Below are positions 37,913 through 48,390 of a stretch of 64,000 bases of DNA, one piece after another; the first letter of the stretch is position 1, and each line of letters begins with the position of its first letter. The stretch lies in assembly GCF_009730915.1 (NCBI RefSeq), contig NC_052480.1:1984001-2048000 (forward strand), in the 5' to 3' direction. The DNA is from Dioscorea cayenensis subsp. rotundata. Taxonomy: Eukaryota > Streptophyta > Magnoliopsida > Dioscoreales > Dioscoreaceae. Position numbers and translations under genes: made by a program. Below the pieces are notes generated by a model. That model had not been told where the DNA came from. It saw nothing but the letters and a program-made list of their open reading frames with translations, and did no database searches.

Positions 37913-38537
37913 ATATGGTGCGCGCTTCTCCGTCGTTTGTTAACAAAGCTTCTGCAATTCCTTGATTGTAGGCATCATCATCATCATCTTCCACTCTTTT
38001 TCATATTCCTAATCCTCAGATTGCTTTTGGCTCCTTAATTGACATTTGAGGCACAAGTGAATCATCCTTTTGATGAGGGACCTTTGCTATTTATTGTATA
38101 TTTTGTCTGCTTGAAATGTTTGTGATTAAATTCATTCCTCTGTTTCTGCTGATGATATGATATGAAGTGATGTCTTTTTATTTTTAACCGTTTGAAGCTT
38201 CTACTTGTTTTACCTTTTTAACTGCTGTACTGCAAGAACAGATGTCAATGTGGCTTGTAATTACATTTATTTTAATCTTTTTTTATTGATAAATTTGGTG
38301 TTGATGATAATAATAATGTTCAGGAGTCTGTCTAGTGGAAAATTTATTTAAAAAGTTATTAAAATATATTTTACTTTTTGTTTTTCTTCTTCTTTGTTTT
38401 TATCTCAAAAGATAATTAATGAGAAGAGGATGTATCATAGTCTTTTCTTTTTATAAATTTTTTTTATTAAATTTTTTTTTGTTGATTATGTATATAAATA
38501 AATAAAATAATTTCCAAAAATATCTAAGCAAACCGGG
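37913..38537. other. Kinase 3' UTR and AT-rich spacer
   Basis: Contains the 3' UTR (a CATCAT run at about 37974-37988) and then poly-A/T DNA. No gene is seen. Confidence 0.45.
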
Positions 38538-38825
38538 TTCATTTCATTCATGGTCATAATGTTTACATTTTATAATGTTGTGGCCACAATTTTTTTTTTA
38601 ATAATATAAAAGTTATTTAATTTTTCTCCGGTTGCATTTGGTTGTTTTCGGTGAGTTTGCTGATATGATACTGACATGGTGATGATGTGGTGTTGGAAAC
38701 AACCTTAAAATAAGCCATTATGGTCACAGGTGCAACCGGAGAAAAATTAAATTTTTTGTGTTATAAAAATAAAATTTTATGGCCACATTATTATAAAATA
38801 TCAACATTTGTGATGAAATAAATTC
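38538..38825. mobile_element. MITE-like element (copy 1)
   Basis: About 288 bp with diverged inverted ends: the left end (ATTTCATTCATGG...TTTTATAATGTTGTGGCCA) is matched by the reverse complement of the right end (ATTTCATCACAAATG...ATTTTATAATAATGTGGCCA). An inner inverted pair, CTCCGGTTGCA/TGCAACCGGAG, makes it hairpin-like. The flanks AAGCAAACCGG and AAGCAAACGG look like a 10-11-bp target duplication with one indel, fitting a Mutator-like origin. There is no coding capacity. A related copy is at 58243. Confidence 0.6.
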
Positions 38826-39290
38826 AAGCAAACGGAGAGTTAATACTTCTTTTGTTGTTGTTATTTTGCATTATTTATAAGAATACCATGAGTGTCCTGA
38901 CCCTGATTTTTATTTCTCATTTTACCGAAGATTATGACTTTAAAAAATTGTTATTAAAAATCTGTCTTACATGTATTAATTTTGAAAATCCCATCAACAA
39001 TCATTATATTTTCTCAATATTGATATAAGAAAATAAAATATTATTTTTGCACGCCAAAGAATAAAAAATTCAAAGGTACACACTATCCTCTATATGCCTT
39101 AAAAAATGAGATTCTTATATATAAATAACCACATTGATGTAATTCTTATTATTAAATGATATATCTAGCTTTAAATTATTTGATCTTTTAGCCTTTAATA
39201 GAATGTTGTGGAAGAGATTTTTTTTTTAATAAATACAATAAATGTTGTTAGTAAAAAAAACGTGCACCCAGATAGAGTATTGATTGTCTA
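38826..39290. other. AT-rich spacer up to the assembly gap
   Basis: Poly-A/T rich, no gene seen. Confidence 0.4.
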
Positions 39291-40290
39291 NNNNNNNNNN
39301 NNNNNNNNNNNNNNNNNNNNNNNNNNNNNNNNNNNNNNNNNNNNNNNNNNNNNNNNNNNNNNNNNNNNNNNNNNNNNNNNNNNNNNNNNNNNNNNNNNNN
39401 NNNNNNNNNNNNNNNNNNNNNNNNNNNNNNNNNNNNNNNNNNNNNNNNNNNNNNNNNNNNNNNNNNNNNNNNNNNNNNNNNNNNNNNNNNNNNNNNNNNN
39501 NNNNNNNNNNNNNNNNNNNNNNNNNNNNNNNNNNNNNNNNNNNNNNNNNNNNNNNNNNNNNNNNNNNNNNNNNNNNNNNNNNNNNNNNNNNNNNNNNNNN
39601 NNNNNNNNNNNNNNNNNNNNNNNNNNNNNNNNNNNNNNNNNNNNNNNNNNNNNNNNNNNNNNNNNNNNNNNNNNNNNNNNNNNNNNNNNNNNNNNNNNNN
39701 NNNNNNNNNNNNNNNNNNNNNNNNNNNNNNNNNNNNNNNNNNNNNNNNNNNNNNNNNNNNNNNNNNNNNNNNNNNNNNNNNNNNNNNNNNNNNNNNNNNN
39801 NNNNNNNNNNNNNNNNNNNNNNNNNNNNNNNNNNNNNNNNNNNNNNNNNNNNNNNNNNNNNNNNNNNNNNNNNNNNNNNNNNNNNNNNNNNNNNNNNNNN
39901 NNNNNNNNNNNNNNNNNNNNNNNNNNNNNNNNNNNNNNNNNNNNNNNNNNNNNNNNNNNNNNNNNNNNNNNNNNNNNNNNNNNNNNNNNNNNNNNNNNNN
40001 NNNNNNNNNNNNNNNNNNNNNNNNNNNNNNNNNNNNNNNNNNNNNNNNNNNNNNNNNNNNNNNNNNNNNNNNNNNNNNNNNNNNNNNNNNNNNNNNNNNN
40101 NNNNNNNNNNNNNNNNNNNNNNNNNNNNNNNNNNNNNNNNNNNNNNNNNNNNNNNNNNNNNNNNNNNNNNNNNNNNNNNNNNNNNNNNNNNNNNNNNNNN
40201 NNNNNNNNNNNNNNNNNNNNNNNNNNNNNNNNNNNNNNNNNNNNNNNNNNNNNNNNNNNNNNNNNNNNNNNNNNNNNNNNNNNNNNNNNN
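39291..40290. other. Assembly gap of 1000 N
   Basis: Exactly 1000 N, a round size typical of a scaffold gap of unknown true length. Sequence resumes in a TA run, so an AT-microsatellite may have caused the break. Confidence 0.99.
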
Positions 40291-43200
40291 TATATATATC
40301 CAAATTTTGCGAAACCAATATTTATCTAGATTTTTTTTTTAATTTGGCCGGTTCAAAAAAAAAATCTGGTTCCATCATTACTTATTTCTAAACAAAACAA
40401 TCAGTTAATAATTGAAGAGAAGACAAAAGATAATAAACAAACTTAAAGGTAAGAAACACGCGTGCAGATTCACATTAAAAAAAATTTTGATATCAATCAT
40501 TTGATTTAACAACAAGCTACATCAATGATTTGATATAATAATATCCATGAATCTCATGCATGTTTTATAATAACTTTAAGGTACTTTTAAGTAGAACAGT
40601 AAAACTCATATCTATATATATATACAACAGGTAAAAAAAAAAGTTGATGTGTCTCATGGCATTATTGAAACATGACAAGGCACCAAACTCATGTGATGGG
40701 TTGATAGTATGTGATTCACCAACCAAACAAAACAAAGTGTGTGCATAAGTTGAGCTAGGTTTTTCCTGCCAAAAGCCTCTTGTATTCTTGTTTACATGAG
40801 TGCATGCATAGGGACCAATGTCCATTAGAGCCATGTTTGTCCTTCCTTTTTTTCCTACAATCTTGAGTGCACACTCGTGCAAAGAAAAAAGCATCCATGC
40901 ATGCCTTCTCAAGGTATGCAATGAAAAACAATTGATGCACTTGTTTCATGCATGCATGCATGATACATCCCATTCAAAATATAACTCTGCCATGCATGTT
41001 TGCATGTGATTATATATGGTCTTGTCATAAGGATGGTGGATGAGTGGAACATATATAATGATGACAAAACATATTATAATTTTGATGGTTATGAAAAAAT
41101 AAGGAAAAGTGATAATCAATGTTTAATATATAAGAATGCATGTGGTTGTAAAGAGAAGAGAAGAAAAAGAGAATAGAAACAAAAGTATGATTTGTATTCT
41201 TAATTATATATATAGACTTTGGCTATGTTTAAAAATGCACATTTAATAATAATAATACTCAATTAATATATCACATGTACTAGTAAATAATAAAATTATT
41301 AAAACAAAAAAGTATGCCAAATATATTCCAACATACTTTTTTTTAATTGTAATTTATGGCCAATTTTAATTAATAACAAGAACCAAATATAAGTTTGTTA
41401 TTTTTTATTCTTCAAAAAGAAGGAATCACAATTAAAACATAGTTTTCTATCTTAATTTTTGTAAATATAACTTGGTCACTGCAGTTGTCTATATATATTA
41501 TATATATATACATATGGAATATAAATTCAATGTAAATTTTTTTTACATATATAATTATGGCCAGCTCATTATAAGCAATGAGAATATAATAATCTCTGAA
41601 AGTTAATTAAAAGCTAATGAAGCTTGCATATATATACATATATATATAAATAATATCACTTAATCATGCGTGCCATGATGAGTTTCATTCACCACCCAAA
41701 TCCATGTAAATATTTCATAATGTGATTCACCTACCAAAACTACTTCATTTCAATCATATAATGATTTAATTATGTACCATATACATATATATATATATAT
41801 ATATATATTGTTCATGAAGGGAATTATGTTTTTTTTTGGAAAAAAGAACTAGGAACTTAAAGAACAAGTATATACTTTCATATGTAGAGCTATATATATA
41901 AAGAATATAGCTTGCATACGGGTCTAAAATTGGATAATTATTAATATACTATAAAAAAAAGCTTTGTGTGTGTGTGTGTGTGTTCCTGCAAAACATTTTT
42001 AATGACTTTCATATTTTTATAGTTGAAAATTCAACTTATGAATCTTATGAAAATATATTTTAATTAATTAATTTATTTGTTTATTTATATAAACTAATAA
42101 AAATGACTTGTGGATATATATATACACATAATATACACGATACATGTTAAATCACTATTGTATAAAAATAAATAAAACAAATGTTAAAATACGAAGAAAA
42201 TACTCAGACCACTTGATCAAGATTTGTGGTCAATTTTTAAAAAACCTTTTGTTGGCTAAAAGATTCGGACTGGTCATCTTTTCCTCACTATCATCTTTAT
42301 ATTTTAGCATGCTTTGATATAAAGATAACTTTTATTATTATTTTTTATTTTTTATTATTGAAAAGAGTTTTAATGAAAGGCGAGCATGCATCGGCACATG
42401 TATGTATGGGAGTAAATTGGTATTTTGGGCTTTTATATGTTGTTTTTATAAGTTCACTAGTCCCTTTAGAATGTTTATCTTTATATATACTTTAAAAAAA
42501 ATATAAAAATAAAAATGGTATGCTTCATTGCGTTAATTTGGACCACTTTAAATCACTTGTTGTTCACTAGTCTCATTCAAGCTTTTTATGTTATGGTTGG
42601 CGTTCAGTTTAATTTGTTTCTCATATGTTCTTGAATGGAGGCATGAGAAATATGTCATAAAACAGAATAACAAGTTCAACCACATTAATTGCTTTATATA
42701 TATATATATTATTATAAACGATGTTGATAAATAAATCTAATTGCAGATTTACGAATAAGAATTAATTAAATTGGCCGAAGTCTAGATCTATTAAAAAAGT
42801 GATCTGGAGTTCAATTTTTTATCTTGAGAGAAATCTATCTTTTATAGAGTTTTCAGTATCTCGTCTAAATTGGTCTAGAGTATGTAGTTGTTAATAAATT
42901 AATATGTTAAAAAAATAAAATAATTAATTATAAATTTTATATGATACTTGAAATATTATTGATTTTAAATGTTTAATTCTTAACTTGTTAACAAAGGGGA
43001 GATAAAGAATAAGATAGGGAATAAGTCCTTTATTTTTGAATTAAGATAAAACATTGAACACTTTTTTATTTTTATTTTTTATTTTTTTGACTAATGTCTT
43101 AAAATAGACCTTTTAGGTTGAAATATTGTTCACCATTAATCTTAATTTTATACTTTTATGACTTAATAATTTTATATGCAAAAATATATAATTAAATTTA

Positions 43201-43349
43201 AATTTTGTAATTGTATAGATTCACTTGTCATATAAAATGTGGTCCATTAAATAAATAATATGAATAAAATCCAATTAAATGATTTTTTTAGAATTTTTTT
43301 AGATATATTGATTATCTACATAATGTTGCAGATTATGCAATTTACTTTC

Positions 43350-43390
<41 letters not shown>

Positions 43391-44046
43391 TTTTTTAACA
43401 AATGTGACAAGCACAACCCGTTAAAAAGTTGTTAGAGGAGAAACATATATAATGATGCACTAGTGATTATTGAACACTTATGATTTTTTTTAATCAAATC
43501 AGATGTCACATGCGACAATGAAAATCATATAATTTGTATACCCACAAAATTTTTAAAAATTAAATCAAGTTAATAAAATTTTCTATCAGACAATTTGGAG
43601 GAGAGCGACATAACACCTTCCACAAAGGACTCGGTGGGCTAATTTAAACAGTACCATGAAAAAGGCTTTGTTCATGTTTAATTTTAATGCTTTTTAACTA
43701 TTTTTTAATATTCAACTGTAAAAACAACCATTCTGTCGAACACCACATCTTTCTCACCAATGGTTATCTTCCACGTGTCCATTTTACACACAAACCTAGT
43801 GTTTGCTGTTAAAGCATAGTATATGATCATTTGTCGGCAGCTGAGGAGCAATTAAAAAGACTATTTTACCCTTCTAATAGTCCGGTACCCTCTGGATATT
43901 TTCGTCAATTTCCAAGACTGTGGAGCCCACTGCCACCTCATTGCTACCTTTATTTAAAATAAAAGAAATAAATTTGAGAAAAAAAAGAAAAATAGACAAG
44001 TGTTACCATTTTTTTCTCTAATTTAATTTTATATTTTTATGAACCG
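40291..44046. other. Gene-poor AT-rich region
   Basis: No credible coding sequence. A stretch at 40790-41010 is dense in CATGCA/TGCATG motifs. Microsatellites include (GT)n at about 41967-41981, (TA)n near 41786-41808 and (AAT)n at about 43351-43390. Two overlapping minus-strand open frames (40565-40921 and 40755-40973) have no recognisable domain and look like chance. Confidence 0.5.
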
Positions 44047-44068
44047 TTTGGGAAACGCGTTTCCCAAA
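44047..44068. repeat. 22-bp perfect palindrome centred on ACGCGT
   Basis: A perfect 22-bp palindrome whose centre reads GGGAAACGCGTTTCCC. The same core (AAACGCGTTTCCC or a one-base variant) recurs at 47273, 47553, 48034 and 48235, each time followed closely by a TGATGGCATG-like stretch. Confidence 0.85.
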
Positions 44069-44723
44069 TGTATGCATGGATGGATGGTGTGCCTAAGCAT
44101 TCAATGCATGCTTTGATTTAAATAAAAAATAATTCTCACTGAAAAACATAAAAAAGGGGGAAAAAAATATAGAAGGATAACCATTAATGCATATGAATTT
44201 TCCAAAATTTGATGATTTTTTCTATTATTGTTAAAAAGTTCGCAGATTCATTTCCAGAAAGGGATTAATGGGGGCATTGATTCTCTTAATTTTAAAAATA
44301 AAAAAAATAAACCAATGAAAAACACAAAGCTTGCAATCAATTGATACTAATTTCTCAAAATTTAATTAATTTTATTTATTTATGTCATGTGTAGATCTTT
44401 GATTTAAAATAAAAAAAAATGTTTACTTATTATTTCCTCATTTATGTAAAAAAATTACCAAAAATGAAAATAACAATATTTTTTTAGAAGGTTAAATATC
44501 AATTTAAAAAGACAAGTTTCAAAATGTTATTTTCTTTTTCATATTTTAAAATAATATATATATATATATATGAGATAATTATAGACGCGATTGTTTCCCA
44601 AAATAATATATCAAAATATATTAATTTTTAATTTTTTATTTAGAAAACAACTCCTGACTTATCCTCCAAATAATGAGCCGATGCTACGGTATCATGCCAA
44701 AATGATAGTTTTGCAAGCTCATC
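44069..44723. other. AT-rich spacer left of the LTR
   Basis: A GACGCGATTGTTTCCCA stretch near 44584-44602 is a diverged relative of the ACGCGT repeat core. Otherwise AT-rich with a (TA)n run. No gene is seen. Confidence 0.4.
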
Positions 44724-47073
44724 TGTTGTCACTGTCATCCGATTTAGACTCTACTATTTAAATTTTTTATCTTTGCAGTTAGGGATAAAATGGTCATTTC
44801 AGTTAGTGGCGTATTTGCATGACTGCTACGATGATTGTGTGTGAAAACCACTAAAAACCGTAGGAAAGCAAAACAGTCTTTTTGGACTCATTCCTCTTTA
44901 TTTTGTATTAGAGATGTATTTTTGGTAATTTCAGTCTTCATAAATAAATAAATAAAATCTGAGAATTTAGAGAGGCTGAAGCACGTGGCAAACTTGCTTC
45001 TAGCCCATTCTTTTCTTTTCTTTCTTCTAAGCCTTTCCTTCTTGCTTCCTTGCTTCCTTGCTTCTTGTTCTTCTTGTTCGGCCGAGCATAAATTTAGAAA
45101 CAAAAATCTTTCCGTGAGAATTTCCGGCGACCTTCAATACCAAATTTATTCCTCTCTCACTCCCGAATCCAGTGTAGCCTTTATATCCAATGTTTTTGTT
45201 TTGTATTTCACCCAGTATTTCCTTGTTTTTTTAGAAATATAAAAAAATTTCGATTTCTCCATGAATATGATGATCCATAGGCTTAAATTGAAAGCCAATG
45301 ATTTATAATGCATGTATGAGGATGTTGTAGAAGAAAAATTTTTCGATTTAGAGTTGTAGAATTGGGAGAAAACCATGAGTATAAGGTTCGAGTTCTTTGT
45401 AGCAATTTCGAAATTCTGTAGACCGAAAATTTTGAGCCTTTTATGGTATTTCTTTTGGTCACATTGAAGCTCTTCTTACCCTCGAACTCATTAGAACTAG
45501 TTTTTACTCCATTATGATGTCGTTTGGATCCAAAATGACGATGTTTTGCTACATAAAACCCTAAGGTTCCGTATTAGGCGATGTAAAATTGTATTTTCAT
45601 GCATTTTCTTTGGTCATCATTCTTATGTTCGTTAGAATTTGAATTCTCTGCTTGTATCTAGGTGGCGAAGCATCCTCTAAGGGAAGGAGCTCGCCAATCG
45701 AGTAGGGCGTCTCGGGGACGAGAGCGAGCGGGTTCTGTGAGTGGTTAAATTTCTAATGTGCATAGATTTAATAAAAGTACTCAAAGTATTTGTTCATGTG
45801 TTTTATCACATAAATTTGATGATAAATTGGTTTCCACGATATATATTTTTGAGTACGAATTTACTTGAAATGGTTAAACCTAGAATGCTTATACCTATTT
45901 ATTTTTGAAAGAAACATGTTTACTTTGCATTTCCGTGTTTATATGCAAATGAGATATGGTTTAAAAGTACATTTACGTATTTATATGCAAATGAGATATG
46001 GTTTAAAAAGTACATTTACGTATTTATATGCAAATGAGATATGGCTTGATGTATATTTCCGCATTTGTATGCAAATGGAACATGGTTTAATGTATATTTT
46101 CCGGTTTTAAACGATTGTGCGATGGATTCTTTGAATTGGAAATTGGAAAAGAATTATATGTGGCATTCGGGTTTTAATGGTGACGGCGGACTTTAGTCCG
46201 ACAACTGCGATGTCGGGGTTCCACGGTCCGGCTCGATGGGAGGCGGCGTGAGTTAACCACGTTTACCCCGGTCAAGAGGTGCGCGGAGCCATTGACGAGG
46301 GGGTTACTATGTGAGAAACCCGGGGTCACCACGGGGATCTCGATGGCCAACACCAGGAAAGCGCAACTCTTTTAAATTTTAAAAAGTTTTAAAAACTCCT
46401 TGGTGGTTCCACAGACTAGTCGCGCCACGATTAGTGTAGGGAATTGTTTTTAGAAGCCCGACTGTATTTTTGAGCTATGTTCATTATGTTTTAAAATGTT
46501 ATTTGCTTTTCCTATCGATGAATCACGTGTTGTTGTTAATATGTTGAGTACTTGGGACCTGATTTTTATATGCTATTATTTTTTTCTTCGAATTACCATT
46601 TGAAATATTTTATCACTCATTACATCTATCTCTGACACCACTCACTTTCGAGTAACCTCTGCTACTCACCACTCCCTTTTTATCTTTTTCGATCGCGACG
46701 TTGGACGAGTTGTCTTTGTCATGCAGATAGAGTGGTCTATCTGTACTTCTTGTTTAGGTTTGTTATAGTATGCATGACCCTTTATGGATCCACTAGACTT
46801 GACCTTATATGTGGTTCTTGTATTTATATTTCAGGGTTGTATCTTAAAACCCCCGGTTTGTCTTTATTATTGCTGTTATTCTTGTGTTTAGGGTTCCTAG
46901 TCTTGGGGAACCCTATTTGTGATATTTTATTATGTTGTCTTCTAGTTATATAATTGTGATAACAGTGTTTATATTGAAGCCTTACTGGCCGACACGAAAG
47001 TGGGGCCGTTGTGGGACCCATTTCTTGTCGTCGTGGCGGTTGCCACGTGCCCGGTTAGGTTCGGGGCGTGACA
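44724..47073. mobile_element. Probable solo LTR of a Ty3/Gypsy-type retrotransposon (fossil)
   Basis: About 2.35 kb running from TGTTGTCAC to GGGGCGTGACA, i.e. with TG...CA ends. It is flanked by the same 5 bases, TCATC, at 44719-44723 and 47074-47078, the target duplication size of LTR elements. The terminal GGGGCGTGACA is a common end of plant Gypsy LTRs, and the base composition (GC-rich blocks at 45660-45740 and 46180-46450) differs sharply from the AT-rich surroundings. No internal coding region is present, so it looks like the product of LTR-LTR recombination. Orientation is not clear and age cannot be dated from one LTR. Confidence 0.5.
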
Positions 47074-47078
47074 TCATC

Positions 47079-48300
47079 TCTCTTGCAAATTTATTACTGT
47101 TTAAAATTTTCAAAATGATATTAAGATATTAATATATTTTTTTTCAATCAATATACTGTCCCAAATTCACATTTAATACACAAATACATAATAACTCTTC
47201 CTAAAAGGATATCCAAAAATTACAAATTTAATAAATTATATATATATGTATATATATATATATGACGATTGTGAAACGCGTTTCCCAAGGCCTGTAGTGA
47301 TGGCATGCATGAATACTATGCATCTCATGATCATCTCTTTCTCTCATTCAAATCACTCCAAAATTTTTAAATGATATTAAGATATCAATTAATAAAATTT
47401 AAAAATATATTTCAATTTTTATTAATCAACATACTGTCCCAAATTCACATCACACAAATAAATAATAACCGTTCCTAACAAGTTATCCAAAAATTACTAA
47501 TTTAATAAATTAAATAATTATATATATATATATATTAAGGGGAAACGATTGTGAAACGCGTTCCCAAGGCTTGCAGTTATGGCAAGGCATCATGAGGCAT
47601 GCGCATAAATACCATCCAAAATTTTTAAATGATATTAAGATATTAATTAATAAAATTTTAAAATAAATTTCAAAATTTTTTAATCAATATACTGTCCCAA
47701 ATTCAAATTATATGAACACATAATAACCCTTCCTAATAAGTTATCCAAAAATTACAAATTTAATATCAACGACCTTCGAATTATTGGTATCGTGGTTCAG
47801 ATAGAAATTTCCTTATCAGTGGTGAGAGTTCGATTCCTACTGAAAGACATTTCCGGGAGTTGTAAATAGTGATTATGACTGCAGTGGTTCGAATGTCCAC
47901 GTGAGTACGACCCCTATCTCCACTTATTTCACTCGAAGCTTGCTGCGTCACGTCCCCTGGGCCTCAGTGGGTTCGCGCCTCCTCTTCAAAAATACAAATT
48001 TAATAAATTAAATAATGATATATATATATGTAGAGAACGCGTTTCCCATAGCATGTTGTGATGGCATGACATGAATTTGAATGATATTAAGATATTAATT
48101 AATAAAATTTCAATTTTTTTTTTAATCAATATACTGCCCCAAATTCAAATTACATGAACACATAATAACCCTTCCTAACAAGTTATCCAAAAATTACAAA
48201 TTCAATAAATTAAATAATTAAATATATATGTAAGGAAACGCGTTTCCCATGGCATGTAGTGATGGCATGGCATGGCATGGCATACACATACATCATGATC
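47079..48300. repeat. Satellite-like array, about four units of roughly 257 bp
   Basis: Units marked by ATGATATTAAGATAT start at 47115, 47371, 47629 and 48081. Each continues with TCAATATACTGYCCCAAATTC, a TTATCCAAAAATTAC stretch, a short TA run, the ACGCGTTTCCC core and a GATGGCATG stretch. Spacings are 256 and 258 bp, then 452 bp where a SINE interrupts the third unit. The array ends about 90 bp before the ATG of the DUF1685 gene, so it forms much of that gene's upstream region. Confidence 0.8.
47766..47992 (+). mobile_element. tRNA-derived SINE with 13-bp target-site duplication
   Basis: 227 bp inserted in the third satellite unit. The flanks TACAAATTTAATA at 47753-47765 and 47993-48005 are identical 13-bp duplications, as left by LINE-driven retroposition. 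The body carries an RNA polymerase III B-box-like GTTCGATTCC at 47828-47837, with a possible weak A box (TGGTATCGTGG) upstream, and ends in a short A run (TTCAAAAA). A related copy lies at about 62382. There is no coding capacity. Confidence 0.8.
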
Positions 48301-48390
48301 ATCACTTTGTCTCATTTCATTTAAATAGCCTTCATCAGCGCCAGCACCAGCCAAAAAAAAAACCAAACTTTTTCATCTCTCATAGCGGCA

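Noticed and set aside
39208-40342. Long open frames running through the N stretch
   Set aside because: They exist only because N codons are not read as stops; the region is an assembly gap.
40565-40973. Two overlapping minus-strand open frames (118 and 72 codons)
   Set aside because: No recognisable family, no splice or promoter support, and the two frames contradict each other.
44985-45242. Open frame of 85 codons starting with a signal-peptide-like hydrophobic run
   Set aside because: It falls inside the probable solo LTR, is made of CTT/TTC-rich repeats, and has no continuation or domain.
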